Shown here piece by piece: positions 8,141 through 15,935 of a stretch of 64,000 nt of DNA; position 1 is the stretch's first letter, and each line of letters begins with the position of its first letter. Below the pieces are notes generated by a model. The model saw nothing but the letters and a program-made list of their open reading frames with translations, was not told where the DNA came from and searched no databases. The stretch is from Mycolicibacterium cosmeticum (GTDB taxonomy: Bacteria; Actinomycetota; Actinomycetes; Mycobacteriales; Mycobacteriaceae): NCBI GenBank assembly GCA_016197365.1, contig JACPVS010000013.1, forward strand, positions 1 to 64,000, given 5' to 3'. The position numbers and the translations under genes were made by a program.

Positions 8141-9736
8141 ATGTCGACCGACGTCTCCGATCCCCCAGCCGCCCCCGACACCCCGAAACCTGCGTTCTCC
8201 ATCCCGTGGTGGACGCGCGGCGACACCAACGCATTCTTCGGGCTGGGATTCAACATCCTGGTCAACGTCCTGACCCTCACCGGGCTGATGATCGGTGTGA
8301 TCAACGTGGCGCCCGGCGACGTGCTGGGCACCGTGCTGCCGGCGCTCGGCGTGGCGCTGATCCTGGGCAACCTCTACTACACCTTCCTGGCCCGCAGGCT
8401 CGCCCGGCGCGAGAACCGCACGGACGTCACGGCTCTGCCGTACGGCCCCAGCGTGCCGCACATGTTCATCGTCGTGTTCGTCGTCATGCTGCCGGTGTAC
8501 CTGAACACCAAGGACGCCATGCTGGCCTGGGAGTCCGGGCTGGCGTGGGCCTTCATGATCGGTGTCATCGTGATGATCGGCGCGTTCGTCGGGCCCTACA
8601 TCCGCAAGCTGACCCCACGCGCGGCGATGCTGGGCACCCTGGCCGGCATCTCCATCACCTTCATCTCGATGCGGCCCGCCGCGCAGATGTGGGAAGTGGC
8701 CTGGATCGGCCTGCCGGTGCTGGCCATCATCCTCATCGGATTCTTCACCGATATGAAGCTGCCGTTCGGGATCCCGGTCGGTCTGGCCGCCCTGCTGGTC
8801 GGCACCGCCATCGGCTGGATCGGTGGCTACATGTCCGCACCCGATGTCGGGCAAGCGGTTTCGGACATCGCGATCGGCGTCCCCGACCTGCGGCTGGATC
8901 TCTTGTTCTCCGGCCTGTCGCATCTGGCCCCGCTGTTGGGTACCGCGATACCGCTGGGCGTCTACAACTTCACCGAGGCGATGAGCAACGTGGAGAGTGC
9001 GGCGGCCGCCGGCGACAACTACAACCTGCGCAGCGTGCTGCTCGCCGACGGTGCGGGCGCGGTCATCGGGTCGGCGTTCGGCTCACCGTTCCCACCTGCG
9101 GTGTACATCGGCCACCCGGGCTGGAAAGACGCCGGCGGCCGAGCCGGGTACTCGCTGGCCAGTGGTGTGGTGATCGGAATCTTCTGCTTCCTGGGGCTTT
9201 TCGGTGTGCTGGACGCGCTGTTGCCGGTGCCGGCCATCGTGCCGATCCTGCTCTACATCGGCCTGCTGATCGGCGCGCAGGCATTCCAGGCGGTGCCGCG
9301 GCTACATGCGGTCGCGGTGGTGGCCGCGATTCTGCCCAACCTGGCGCAGTGGGCCAGCGGCCTGATCGACAACGCCCTCAATGCCGCGGGTACGTCGGCG
9401 TCGGCGGTCGGCCTGGAAAAGCTCAACGGCGCGGGTGTCGTCTATGACGGATTACAGACCCTCGGCGAGGGCGCGGTGCTGGTCGGCCTGATCCTGGGCA
9501 CCATGGTGGCGTTCATCCTGGAGAAGAAGTTCCTGTACGCCGCCATCGCCTCTGTCGTCGGCGCCGCGCTGTCCTTCATCGGCCTGATCCATGCCCCCGA
9601 GGTGGCCTGGGCCGCCAATCCGCAAGTGGCCCTGGGTTACCTCTTCTTCGGAATCGTCTGCGCCGCGTACTCCCTGCTGCCCGGCTCGAAGGACCCCGTC
9701 GTCGTCGACGAGTCCGACGTCGTCGCCGGCCACTAG
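8141..9736 (+). CDS. NCS2-like permease of the biuret/allophanate operon
   Basis: A 531-residue integral membrane protein with about 12-14 hydrophobic helices. It starts 12 bases after the biuret-hydrolase-like gene with GAGAGGA upstream. The overall pattern is that of the nucleobase-cation symporter-2 group: a conserved acidic and amide-rich segment YNFTEAMSNVESA near residue 275 matches the substrate-binding helix region. The classical QH motif of helix 1 is not evident, so it is divergent. Its place as the last gene of the operon argues that it imports the pathway substrate (biuret, a triazine or pyrimidine breakdown product, or another ureide). A long hairpin follows the stop and probably ends the transcript. 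Confidence 0.8.
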   Translation: MSTDVSDPPAAPDTPKPAFSIPWWTRGDTNAFFGLGFNILVNVLTLTGLMIGVINVAPGDVLGTVLPALGVALILGNLYYTFLARRLARRENRTDVTALPYGPSVPHMFIVVFVVMLPVYLNTKDAMLAWESGLAWAFMIGVIVMIGAFVGPYIRKLTPRAAMLGTLAGISITFISMRPAAQMWEVAWIGLPVLAIILIGFFTDMKLPFGIPVGLAALLVGTAIGWIGGYMSAPDVGQAVSDIAIGVPDLRLDLLFSGLSHLAPLLGTAIPLGVYNFTEAMSNVESAAAAGDNYNLRSVLLADGAGAVIGSAFGSPFPPAVYIGHPGWKDAGGRAGYSLASGVVIGIFCFLGLFGVLDALLPVPAIVPILLYIGLLIGAQAFQAVPRLHAVAVVAAILPNLAQWASGLIDNALNAAGTSASAVGLEKLNGAGVVYDGLQTLGEGAVLVGLILGTMVAFILEKKFLYAAIASVVGAALSFIGLIHAPEVAWAANPQVALGYLFFGIVCAAYSLLPGSKDPVVVDESDVVAGH

Positions 9737-9749
9737 CCGGGCAGGTCCG

Positions 9750-9814
9750 CGCGAACGTGAATTACCCGCCAATAAAATCGCCCGCGATTTATTGGGGGGT
9801 AATTCACGTTCGCG
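9750..9814. terminator. Long intergenic hairpin between convergent genes
   Basis: Arms 9750-9767 and 9797-9814 are perfect 18-base inverted complements. The inner segment continues the stem (CCAATAAAATCG against CGATTTATTGG, one bulged A) with a CCC loop. It fills the gap between the permease stop and the minus-strand cupin stop, which suits a bidirectional terminator. It lacks a classical T-run. Confidence 0.65.
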
Positions 9815-9832
9815 GCCGCCCAGGGGGGTGGG

Positions 9833-10216
9833 TCAGTCGGCGACGAACGGGACCTCGGCGCCGGGCGCCAGCACGACGTACATCCGGCGCCACGGATCAG
9901 TGTCGACGAGTTCCCACTGATGTCCTGTGCCCGTGGTGTCCTCGGCAAGGAGTACGTCGCCGGGGGCGAGGGTGAACTCCTCGTCGTCGCGGGTGCGGAA
10001 ACGCAGCGTGCCCGCCAGCGTCACCACCAGTTGACGCACGGGTGCGGTGTGCCAGGCCAGTGATCCGCCGCCGGCGGTCTCCTCGACGGTGACATGCGCG
10101 GCCGACATCGCCACCGACACCAGATCGGCGTTGCGGCCGGGCGTCATGTCCAGCGTGCCCATGTCCACGTGCGAGCCACCGTCATCACCGGTCCACAACC
10201 GAACACACCTGATCAT
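9833..10216 (-). CDS. Small cupin-domain protein
   Basis: A 127-residue single-domain beta-barrel protein. The central segment (LAWHTAPVRQLVVTLAGTLRF) and the later LAPGDVLLAEDTTGTGHQWEL match the two cupin motifs. Metal-ligand-type residues are H55 in the first motif and the His of GHQWE in the second, but the first motif lacks the full H-x-H pair. It may therefore be a binding or weakly catalytic cupin. No signal peptide. It is transcribed divergently from a TetR regulator and convergently with the permease. The function is unknown; ligand binding or a dioxygenase-like role is possible. Confidence 0.75.
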   Translation of the reverse strand: MIRCVRLWTGDDGGSHVDMGTLDMTPGRNADLVSVAMSAAHVTVEETAGGGSLAWHTAPVRQLVVTLAGTLRFRTRDDEEFTLAPGDVLLAEDTTGTGHQWELVDTDPWRRMYVVLAPGAEVPFVAD

Positions 10217-10282
10217 GGGCCCAACGGTAGGCCGGAGACGGCCATCACACCAGGTCCGGGGGGTGTCATAGCTAACCTATCT

Positions 10283-10306
10283 TTTCGTGGTCAGTTGTCT
10301 ACGAAA
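10283..10306. promoter_or_regulatory. Candidate operator in the cupin/TetR divergent promoter
   Basis: TTTCGT (10283-10288) and ACGAAA (10301-10306) form an inverted repeat with a 12-base spacer, 18 bases upstream of the TetR start. It overlaps a second small palindrome, AAACCGTTT. The spacing is compatible with TetR autoregulation. Confidence 0.4.
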
Positions 10307-10323
10307 CCGTTTACGCTGATTCC

Positions 10324-10911
10324 ATGGCACCACGCACGCACAGCGTCGACCCTCGCGCCGAGCGGGTACGCACCCGTCTGCACGAGGCGGCGTTCGCCCT
10401 CGCCCACGAGCATCCGGTCGACGAACTGACCGTCGCGGGCATCGTCGGACGGGCCGGCGTCAGCCGGCAGGTGTTCTATCAACACTTCCGGGACCGTGAC
10501 GACGCCGTCGCGGCCGCCTTCACGGTGGCGTTCGCGGACGCCACCGCCGACACCGACAGCGATCCCCGGGTGCGCATCATGCGGTTGTTCGACTTCGCCG
10601 GAGAACACCGCGCCATGTACCGCAACGTCATCTACAGCGCCGTCACCCAACCCGTGGTCGCCGCCTTCCGCGCCGAACTCGCCCCCGCGTGCGCCGAGAT
10701 CGCCGGTCAGGGCATGGCCGTGGTGACCCCGATTGCCGGCCTGACCGTCGAGGGCGTGACCCGATTCCTGGTGGGCGGCTTCATGGAAGTGCTGCGCTCC
10801 TGGATGGACGACCCCGCCCCCGCCGACGCCCGTGACCTCCGCGACCGGGTCGCCGCCGCGTTCGACACCGTCAACGCGCTGCTCACCCTCCCCAACTCTG
10901 AAAGGCTCTGA
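10324..10911 (+). CDS. TetR/AcrR-family transcriptional regulator
   Basis: A 195-residue protein. Residues 14-60 form the TetR N-terminal DNA-binding domain; the motif LTVAGIVGRAGVSRQVFYQHFRD is a clear helix-turn-helix with the typical YxHF ending. The rest is a helical ligand and dimer domain. Its stop is 2 bases before the start of a polytopic membrane protein, so the two form an operon. This suggests the regulator controls export by, or expression of, that protein, probably through the inverted repeat upstream of its own start. The ligand is unknown. Confidence 0.88.
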   Translation: MAPRTHSVDPRAERVRTRLHEAAFALAHEHPVDELTVAGIVGRAGVSRQVFYQHFRDRDDAVAAAFTVAFADATADTDSDPRVRIMRLFDFAGEHRAMYRNVIYSAVTQPVVAAFRAELAPACAEIAGQGMAVVTPIAGLTVEGVTRFLVGGFMEVLRSWMDDPAPADARDLRDRVAAAFDTVNALLTLPNSERL

Positions 10912-10913
10912 CC

Positions 10914-11957
10914 ATGGGCAAGCACCATTCGCCCGCGCCCACCGCGCAGGAACCACAACTGACCCGCACCCACGTCCGCAACGTCGCACTGGCCATGGTC
11001 ACCTTCACCATCCTGGTGCTGGCCATGATCGCCAGTTACGCAGGCGCGTTCGCCAAGCCGACGCTGCACCATCTGTCGGTGGCCGTCGCCGCCCCGGCCC
11101 AGATCACCGACGCGCTGCGCGGGCAGCAGTCCCTGGACATCACCGCGGTGGCCGACGCCGCGGCGGCACGCGATCAGGTGTTGCAGCGCACGGCCGACGC
11201 CGCCTTCGTCGTCGACTCCCCTGGCTCGTTGAACATCTATGTCGCCGGCGGCGGTGGGCGCAGCGTCGCCGCCGCAGCCGAAACCGTGGGCCGTGCCGTG
11301 GCCGCGAAAACCGGTCTGGCACCGGCAGTCGCCGATATCGCCCCGACGTCGCCGGGCGACCCGTCGGGCACGGTCGAGTTCTACGCCGTCATCTTCGTCT
11401 CGATCGGCGCGTCGGTCGGGGCTGCGGCGTTCGGCCGGATGGTCGGCCCGGTGCGCCGGGCCTCCACCCTGGCGCTGCGCACCCTCACCTTGTCCGCGTA
11501 CGCCGCGATGCTGGCCGGCGTGGTGACGATCTACGTCGACGCCGCACTCGGCGCGCTGACGGGACACCCGTGGCAGGTGTTCGGTTCACTGTGGCTCTAC
11601 GCCATGGCCGTCGGCGGCGCGGTGACCGGAGTGGCCGCGGCGTTCGGCACCGTCGCCTCGATGACGCTGACGGCATTCCTCGTCATCGTCGGCAATGCCG
11701 CCGCCGCCGGTCCCGTCGGCCGGCCCCTGCTCACCGGCTTCTACACCACGTTCAACCACATCGTGCCGCAGGGTTCCGGGGTATCGCTGCTGCGCAGTGT
11801 CGAGTATTTCGACGGCCACGGCGCGCTGACCCCCCTTGTCACACTTCTGGTGTGGGCCGGCACGGGTTGCGTGCTGGCGGTGGTCGCGACGGCCCGGCGC
11901 GAACTCGCCGACCGACGCACCCCGGCACCCGCCGCACCGGAACTGGTCACCGCCTGA
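10914..11957 (+). CDS. Polytopic membrane protein co-transcribed with a TetR regulator (ABC-2/YhgE-like)
   Basis: A 347-residue protein with one N-terminal membrane helix (about 24-46), an extracytoplasmic region (50-150) and about five more helices (155-335). This one-plus-five plan is shared by YhgE/Pip-like and ABC-2-type permease-related proteins. No ATP-binding partner is encoded nearby. The extracytoplasmic part is alanine-rich without recognisable motifs. It starts 2 bases after the TetR gene. An export or cell-envelope role is inferred from topology and context only. Confidence 0.75.
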   Translation: MGKHHSPAPTAQEPQLTRTHVRNVALAMVTFTILVLAMIASYAGAFAKPTLHHLSVAVAAPAQITDALRGQQSLDITAVADAAAARDQVLQRTADAAFVVDSPGSLNIYVAGGGGRSVAAAAETVGRAVAAKTGLAPAVADIAPTSPGDPSGTVEFYAVIFVSIGASVGAAAFGRMVGPVRRASTLALRTLTLSAYAAMLAGVVTIYVDAALGALTGHPWQVFGSLWLYAMAVGGAVTGVAAAFGTVASMTLTAFLVIVGNAAAAGPVGRPLLTGFYTTFNHIVPQGSGVSLLRSVEYFDGHGALTPLVTLLVWAGTGCVLAVVATARRELADRRTPAPAAPELVTA

Positions 11958-11975
11958 GGTAGTTCCGACCGCTGT

Positions 11976-12024
11976 GATTTGTGGAATTTCCGCCGCATTG
12001 AGTGCGGTGGAAACTCCACAAATC
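11976..12024. repeat. Long intergenic hairpin after the TetR/membrane protein operon
   Basis: Two 22-base arms (11976-11997 and 12003-12024) are complementary apart from one A-C mismatch and one G-T pair, with the 5-base loop TTGAG. It lies 18 bases after the membrane-protein stop and ends 36 bases before the next start. It may be a terminator or a mobile intergenic hairpin, and it has no T-run. Confidence 0.65.
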
Positions 12025-12060
12025 GCTGGGCGGGGCCGCGGCTGAATTATCGTCCGTGGC

Positions 12061-13746
12061 ATGAGCGCAACCACCGAGCCGTACTACGACCTCGGCACCT
12101 ATCACCGCCGAGTCGACACCTCCGATCCCGCGGCCCAAATCTGGTTCGACCGCGGCATGGTCTGGGCCTACGCCTTCAATCATGAAGAAGCGGTGCACTG
12201 TTTCGAGCGCGCGCTGGAGCTCGACCCCGATCTGGCCATCGCCCGCTGGGCCATCGCCTACTCGGTGAGCCCGAACTACAACAAGGCATGGGAGGCGTTC
12301 GATCCACTCGACCTGGCCACCTCGCTGGCGCGGGCACATGCCGAACTGACCCACGCGGCCGGCGGGCGGGCCTCCGCGGTGGAACGGGCCCTGATCGACG
12401 CGCTCGCCAGCCGGTTCCTCACCGCCGACCCGCAGGACACCGACGCCCTCGCGGCCGGGCACATCGCCTATGCCGACGCGATGGCCCGCGTCGCCGCGGA
12501 GCATCCCGATGATGTCGACGTCGCCGCGTTGGCCGCCGACGCGCTGCTCAACGTCACCGCGTGGGCGTTGTGGGACAGCGCCACCGGCAACCCCGCGCCC
12601 GGTTCACGGGTCCTGGAAGCCACCCGGATCCTCGACGACGCCCTCGCCACCCCGGCCGGCCAGTCCCATCCCGGGGTCCTGCACCTCTACCTGCACGCGT
12701 GCGAGATGTCGGCACACCCCGAAAAGGCGCTGCCCGCCGCCGACCTGCTGCGGGGCCTGGTACCCGACGCCGGCCACCTGCAACACATGCCCAGTCACAT
12801 CGACGTGCTGTGCGGTGACTACCGGGCCTCGATCCTGGCAAACCGGGCCGCGGTACATGCCGACCGCGAATTCGTCCGGCGCGCGGGCCCGCTGAACTTC
12901 TACTCCCTGTACCGCGCCCACGATCTGCATTTCGTCGTGTACTCGGCGATGTTCGAGGGGCAGTCCCGGGTAGCCCTGGAGGCGGCCGACGAATTGTCCC
13001 TGCAGTTGACGCCGGAGCTGCTGGCCATCGAGTCCCCACCGATGGCCGACTGGTTGGAGGCGTTCGTGCCGTTGCGGGTGCATGTACTGGTGCGCTTCGG
13101 GCGCTGGGAGGACCTGATCGCCACACCGCTGCCCGACGACCCGGAGCTGTACTGCACCACCACGGCCACCATCCATTACGGCCGCGGGGTGGCGCACGCC
13201 GCGAAAGGCCAGCTCCCCCAAGCCCACGCCGAACGGGAAGCTCTGGCAGCGGCATATGCGGCCGTCCCGGACACCCGGTATCTGTTCAACAACACCAGCC
13301 GCGACATCCTGGCCATCGCCGTCGCCATGCTGGACGGCGAAATCGCTTACCGCGAGGGACGTTTCGACGAGGCGTTCACCCATCTGCGGACGGCGATCGC
13401 CCTCGATGACGCCCTGCCCTACGACGAACCGTGGGGCTGGATGCAACCGACCCGGCACGCCTACGGGGCGTTACTGCTCGAACAGGGCCGGGTCGAGGAC
13501 GCCGCCGCCGTCTACGCGGCCGACCTGGGGCTGGACGACACCCTGCGCCGGTCCTGCCAGCATCCCGGCAACCTCTGGAGCCTGCACGGCTACCACGAAT
13601 GCCTGCGCCGGCTGGGCCGGGACGCCGAGGCCACCATCATCGGCCGCCAGCTCGAGCTCGCGCGGGCACGCGCCGATGTCCCGGTTAACGCGTCGTGTGC
13701 GTGCCGTCTCGATGTGGTAACAACCGCGAAAGACTGCTGCCACTGA
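12061..13746 (+). CDS. TPR-repeat protein of unknown function
   Basis: A 561-residue, largely helical soluble protein. A clear tetratricopeptide unit is seen near residues 28-62 (WFDRGMVWAYAFNHEEAVHC, then FERALELDPDLAIARW). Further helical pairs run through 200-300 and 420-520 (for example GEIAYREGRFDEAFTHLR). The family is widespread in actinobacteria and proteobacteria without an assigned reaction. It ends with a Cys-rich tail (CACRLDVVTTAKDCCH). No signal peptide is seen. The ATG at 12061 is close to the upstream hairpin. Scaffold or protein-protein interaction function is inferred from the repeats. Confidence 0.8.
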   Translation: MSATTEPYYDLGTYHRRVDTSDPAAQIWFDRGMVWAYAFNHEEAVHCFERALELDPDLAIARWAIAYSVSPNYNKAWEAFDPLDLATSLARAHAELTHAAGGRASAVERALIDALASRFLTADPQDTDALAAGHIAYADAMARVAAEHPDDVDVAALAADALLNVTAWALWDSATGNPAPGSRVLEATRILDDALATPAGQSHPGVLHLYLHACEMSAHPEKALPAADLLRGLVPDAGHLQHMPSHIDVLCGDYRASILANRAAVHADREFVRRAGPLNFYSLYRAHDLHFVVYSAMFEGQSRVALEAADELSLQLTPELLAIESPPMADWLEAFVPLRVHVLVRFGRWEDLIATPLPDDPELYCTTTATIHYGRGVAHAAKGQLPQAHAEREALAAAYAAVPDTRYLFNNTSRDILAIAVAMLDGEIAYREGRFDEAFTHLRTAIALDDALPYDEPWGWMQPTRHAYGALLLEQGRVEDAAAVYAADLGLDDTLRRSCQHPGNLWSLHGYHECLRRLGRDAEATIIGRQLELARARADVPVNASCACRLDVVTTAKDCCH

Positions 13747-13859
13747 AGGCGCGTCTCGAGCGCGACCACCGGACACAGGACTAAGGTGTTGAGCAGGCAG
13801 GGGTTTCGCGCTTCGCAACGGGGCGACTGCGCGACGGCCCCTCGCCGTTTGGGGGATCA

Positions 13860-14075
13860 GTGTCCGTATCCATGTCCACATCCACTCACCGGTCGGACGA
13901 ACCGATGGCGGCCTTGGTCGACATCATCAAATTTGCCGTCGCCGAGTCGGTGCGTTCGGCCGGCGGAAGCCAGCGGGATATCGATCGTGTCGCGGTTGCG
14001 GCCGCCTACGCCGCCTGGTGTTGGGGTTCTGCGGCGGCGTTCGAAACCGTCCCGCAGGTATGTCATCAGTTCTAG
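13860..14075 (+). CDS. Small hypothetical protein (71 aa)
   Basis: A short frame starting at GTG 13860 with GGGGGA 6 bases upstream; ATG 13872 is an alternative start. Codon third positions are strongly G/C, as in neighbouring genes. The predicted product is mainly helical (PMAALVDIIKFAVAESVR), with a Trp/Cys-containing hydrophobic stretch near residue 50. It occupies most of a 378-base gap, which otherwise shows nothing. No family is recognised. A minus-strand frame across the same region is less likely because it runs into the deaminase gene. Confidence 0.45.
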   Translation: MSVSMSTSTHRSDEPMAALVDIIKFAVAESVRSAGGSQRDIDRVAVAAAYAAWCWGSAAAFETVPQVCHQF

Positions 14076-14124
14076 CCACATCTGTACGTAGGGCGTCGCG
14101 CCGAGGTTGAGTAGGCTCCGGTGC

Positions 14125-14604
14125 GTGGCCATCAGTGCGCGCGACCTCGAGTATCTGGGCCGCTGCGTCGAACTCGCCGGGGTGGCGTTCGATGACGGCG
14201 ACGAACCCTTCGGATCGATCCTGGTCGACGAGTCGGGCCAGACGGTGTTCGAGGACCGTAACCGGGTCAAGGGCGGCGATGCCACCCAGCATCCGGAGTT
14301 TGCGATCGCGCGGTGGGCCGTCGAGCACCTGACCCCGTCGCAGCGCAACGCTGCGACGGTCTACACCTCCGGCGAGCATTGTCCGATGTGTGCGGCCGCG
14401 CACGCCTGGGTCGGCCTCGGCCGCATCGTGTACGCGGCGTCGTCGGCGCAGCTGAGCCAGTGGTGCGCGGATTGGGGCACACCGGCCTCACCGGTCGCGG
14501 CCCTGCCCATCACCGCCGTCGCCCCCGGTATCGCCACCGACGGACCGGCCGCCGAGCTGACCGAACGCATGCACGCACTCTACGAAGCGAAGTTCCGGCC
14601 GTGA
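14125..14604 (+). CDS. Nucleoside/cytidine deaminase-like zinc enzyme
   Basis: About 159 residues with the CMP/dCMP-deaminase zinc signature. The first motif is HPEFAIARWA (His ligand and proton-shuttling Glu, HPE in place of the common HAE), and the second is the CPMC pair in SGEHCPMCAAAHAW. The HPE variant and overall length resemble guanine- or nucleoside-deaminase-like proteins. The substrate may be a nucleobase or nucleoside. The GTG at 14125 is preferred over an upstream TTG. The stop overlaps the start of the next gene, a GH13 glycosidase, by 4 bases. That is an unusual pairing with no obvious pathway link. Confidence 0.8.
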   Translation: MAISARDLEYLGRCVELAGVAFDDGDEPFGSILVDESGQTVFEDRNRVKGGDATQHPEFAIARWAVEHLTPSQRNAATVYTSGEHCPMCAAAHAWVGLGRIVYAASSAQLSQWCADWGTPASPVAALPITAVAPGIATDGPAAELTERMHALYEAKFRP

Positions 14605-15881
14605 CCGATCCGGAGTGGGTGACCCACGCGATCTGGTGGCAGATCTATCCGCTGGGATTCGTCGGCGCCTTTCCTGCCGAGCCGGCACCGCAGCCGGGCG
14701 AGCACCGGCTGCTGCGGATCGTCGAATGGTTGGACCACGCGGTGGAACTCGGTTGCTCCGGGATTGCGCTGGGCCCGGTGTTCGCCTCCCGCACCCACGG
14801 CTACGACACCACCGACCACTACCGCATCGATCCCCGGCTCGGGGACGACGCCGATTTCGACCTGCTCGTGCAGGAGGCGCACCGGCGCGGCTTGCGGGTG
14901 CTGCTCGACGGCGTCTTCAATCACGTCGGCACCGACTTCCCGCGCTACCGGGACGCACGCGACGGTGGCGACAGCGCCTGGTTTCGCAAGGGGCGCGACG
15001 GGTTTGGCACCTTCGAGGGCCACGGCGAGCTGATCGCGCTGAACCACGGCAACCCCGACGTCGTGAACTACACCGTCGAGGTGATGGCGCACTGGCTGGA
15101 ACGCGGCGCCGACGGCTGGCGGTTGGACGCCGCCTACGCCGTCCCGGACCGGTTCTGGGCTTCGGTGCTGCCCGCCGTCCGGGCCCGCCATCCACAGGCG
15201 TGGTTCGTCGGCGAGGTGATCCACGGCGACTACCCCGCGCAGGTGCGGGCCGCCGGTTTCGACTCCGTCACGCAATACGAGTTGTGGAAGGCGATCTGGA
15301 GCAGCCTCAACGACGGCAATTTCCACGAGCTGGACTGGGCGCTGCAGCGCCACAGCGAATTCCTGGACACCTTCGTGCCGCTCACCTTCGTCGGCAATCA
15401 CGATGTCACCCGGATAGCCAGCCAGCTCGACGATCCCCGCCATCTGGAACACGCCCTGGTGCTGCTGCTGACCACCGGAGGCACGCCGAGCATCTACGCC
15501 GGCGACGAATGGGGTTGGCAGGCCGTCAAGGAGGAACGGGTCGGTGGTGACGACACGGTCCGACCCGAATTTTCCGAGCGCCCAACCGGTTACAGCGACA
15601 TCCTGGCGCTGCACCAGTACCTCATCGGGCTGCGGCGCAGGCATGCGTGGCTGCACACCGCGAGCACCGAGGCGATCCAGGTGAGCAACACCGGCTACGT
15701 GTACCGCACCCACGCGGAGGGCGGCGAGCTGACGGTGGCACTCAACGTCAGCAATGAACCGTTCCCCGTCACCCTGCCCCGGCCGGGTCACATCGCAGCC
15801 GGCTCGGGCGCGCCACCGCCGGATTTCGTTGCAGATGTGGTGGTCCCGCCGCACGGATGGGTCATCGTCGAGCCGTCGTGA
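14601..15881 (+). CDS. GH13 alpha-amylase-family glycoside hydrolase
   Basis: A 426-residue protein with a TIM-barrel alpha-amylase domain and a short C-terminal beta domain. All GH13 motifs are visible: LLDGVFNHVG, the nucleophile D176 in GWRLDAAYA, the acid/base E205 in VGEVIHGD and D268 in VGNHDVTRI. The early IWWQIYPLGF is typical of cytosolic maltodextrin or sucrose-type enzymes. No signal peptide, so it probably acts on intracellular oligosaccharides (maltodextrin, trehalose-related or glycogen-derived). Its GTG start overlaps the deaminase stop by 4 bases, making it translationally coupled. The exact substrate is not determined. Confidence 0.88.
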   Translation: MTDPEWVTHAIWWQIYPLGFVGAFPAEPAPQPGEHRLLRIVEWLDHAVELGCSGIALGPVFASRTHGYDTTDHYRIDPRLGDDADFDLLVQEAHRRGLRVLLDGVFNHVGTDFPRYRDARDGGDSAWFRKGRDGFGTFEGHGELIALNHGNPDVVNYTVEVMAHWLERGADGWRLDAAYAVPDRFWASVLPAVRARHPQAWFVGEVIHGDYPAQVRAAGFDSVTQYELWKAIWSSLNDGNFHELDWALQRHSEFLDTFVPLTFVGNHDVTRIASQLDDPRHLEHALVLLLTTGGTPSIYAGDEWGWQAVKEERVGGDDTVRPEFSERPTGYSDILALHQYLIGLRRRHAWLHTASTEAIQVSNTGYVYRTHAEGGELTVALNVSNEPFPVTLPRPGHIAAGSGAPPPDFVADVVVPPHGWVIVEPS

Positions 15882-15935
15882 ATATCTGCCAACAGCAGGA
15901 GACCGAGTGAACAACGGGCCTAAGCTTTCCCACCG

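Noticed and set aside
10271..10280. Half IdeR box (GCTAACCTAT) upstream of the TetR gene
   Set aside because: The right half of the iron box fits, but the other 9 positions match at only about one base. The full 19-base site is therefore absent.
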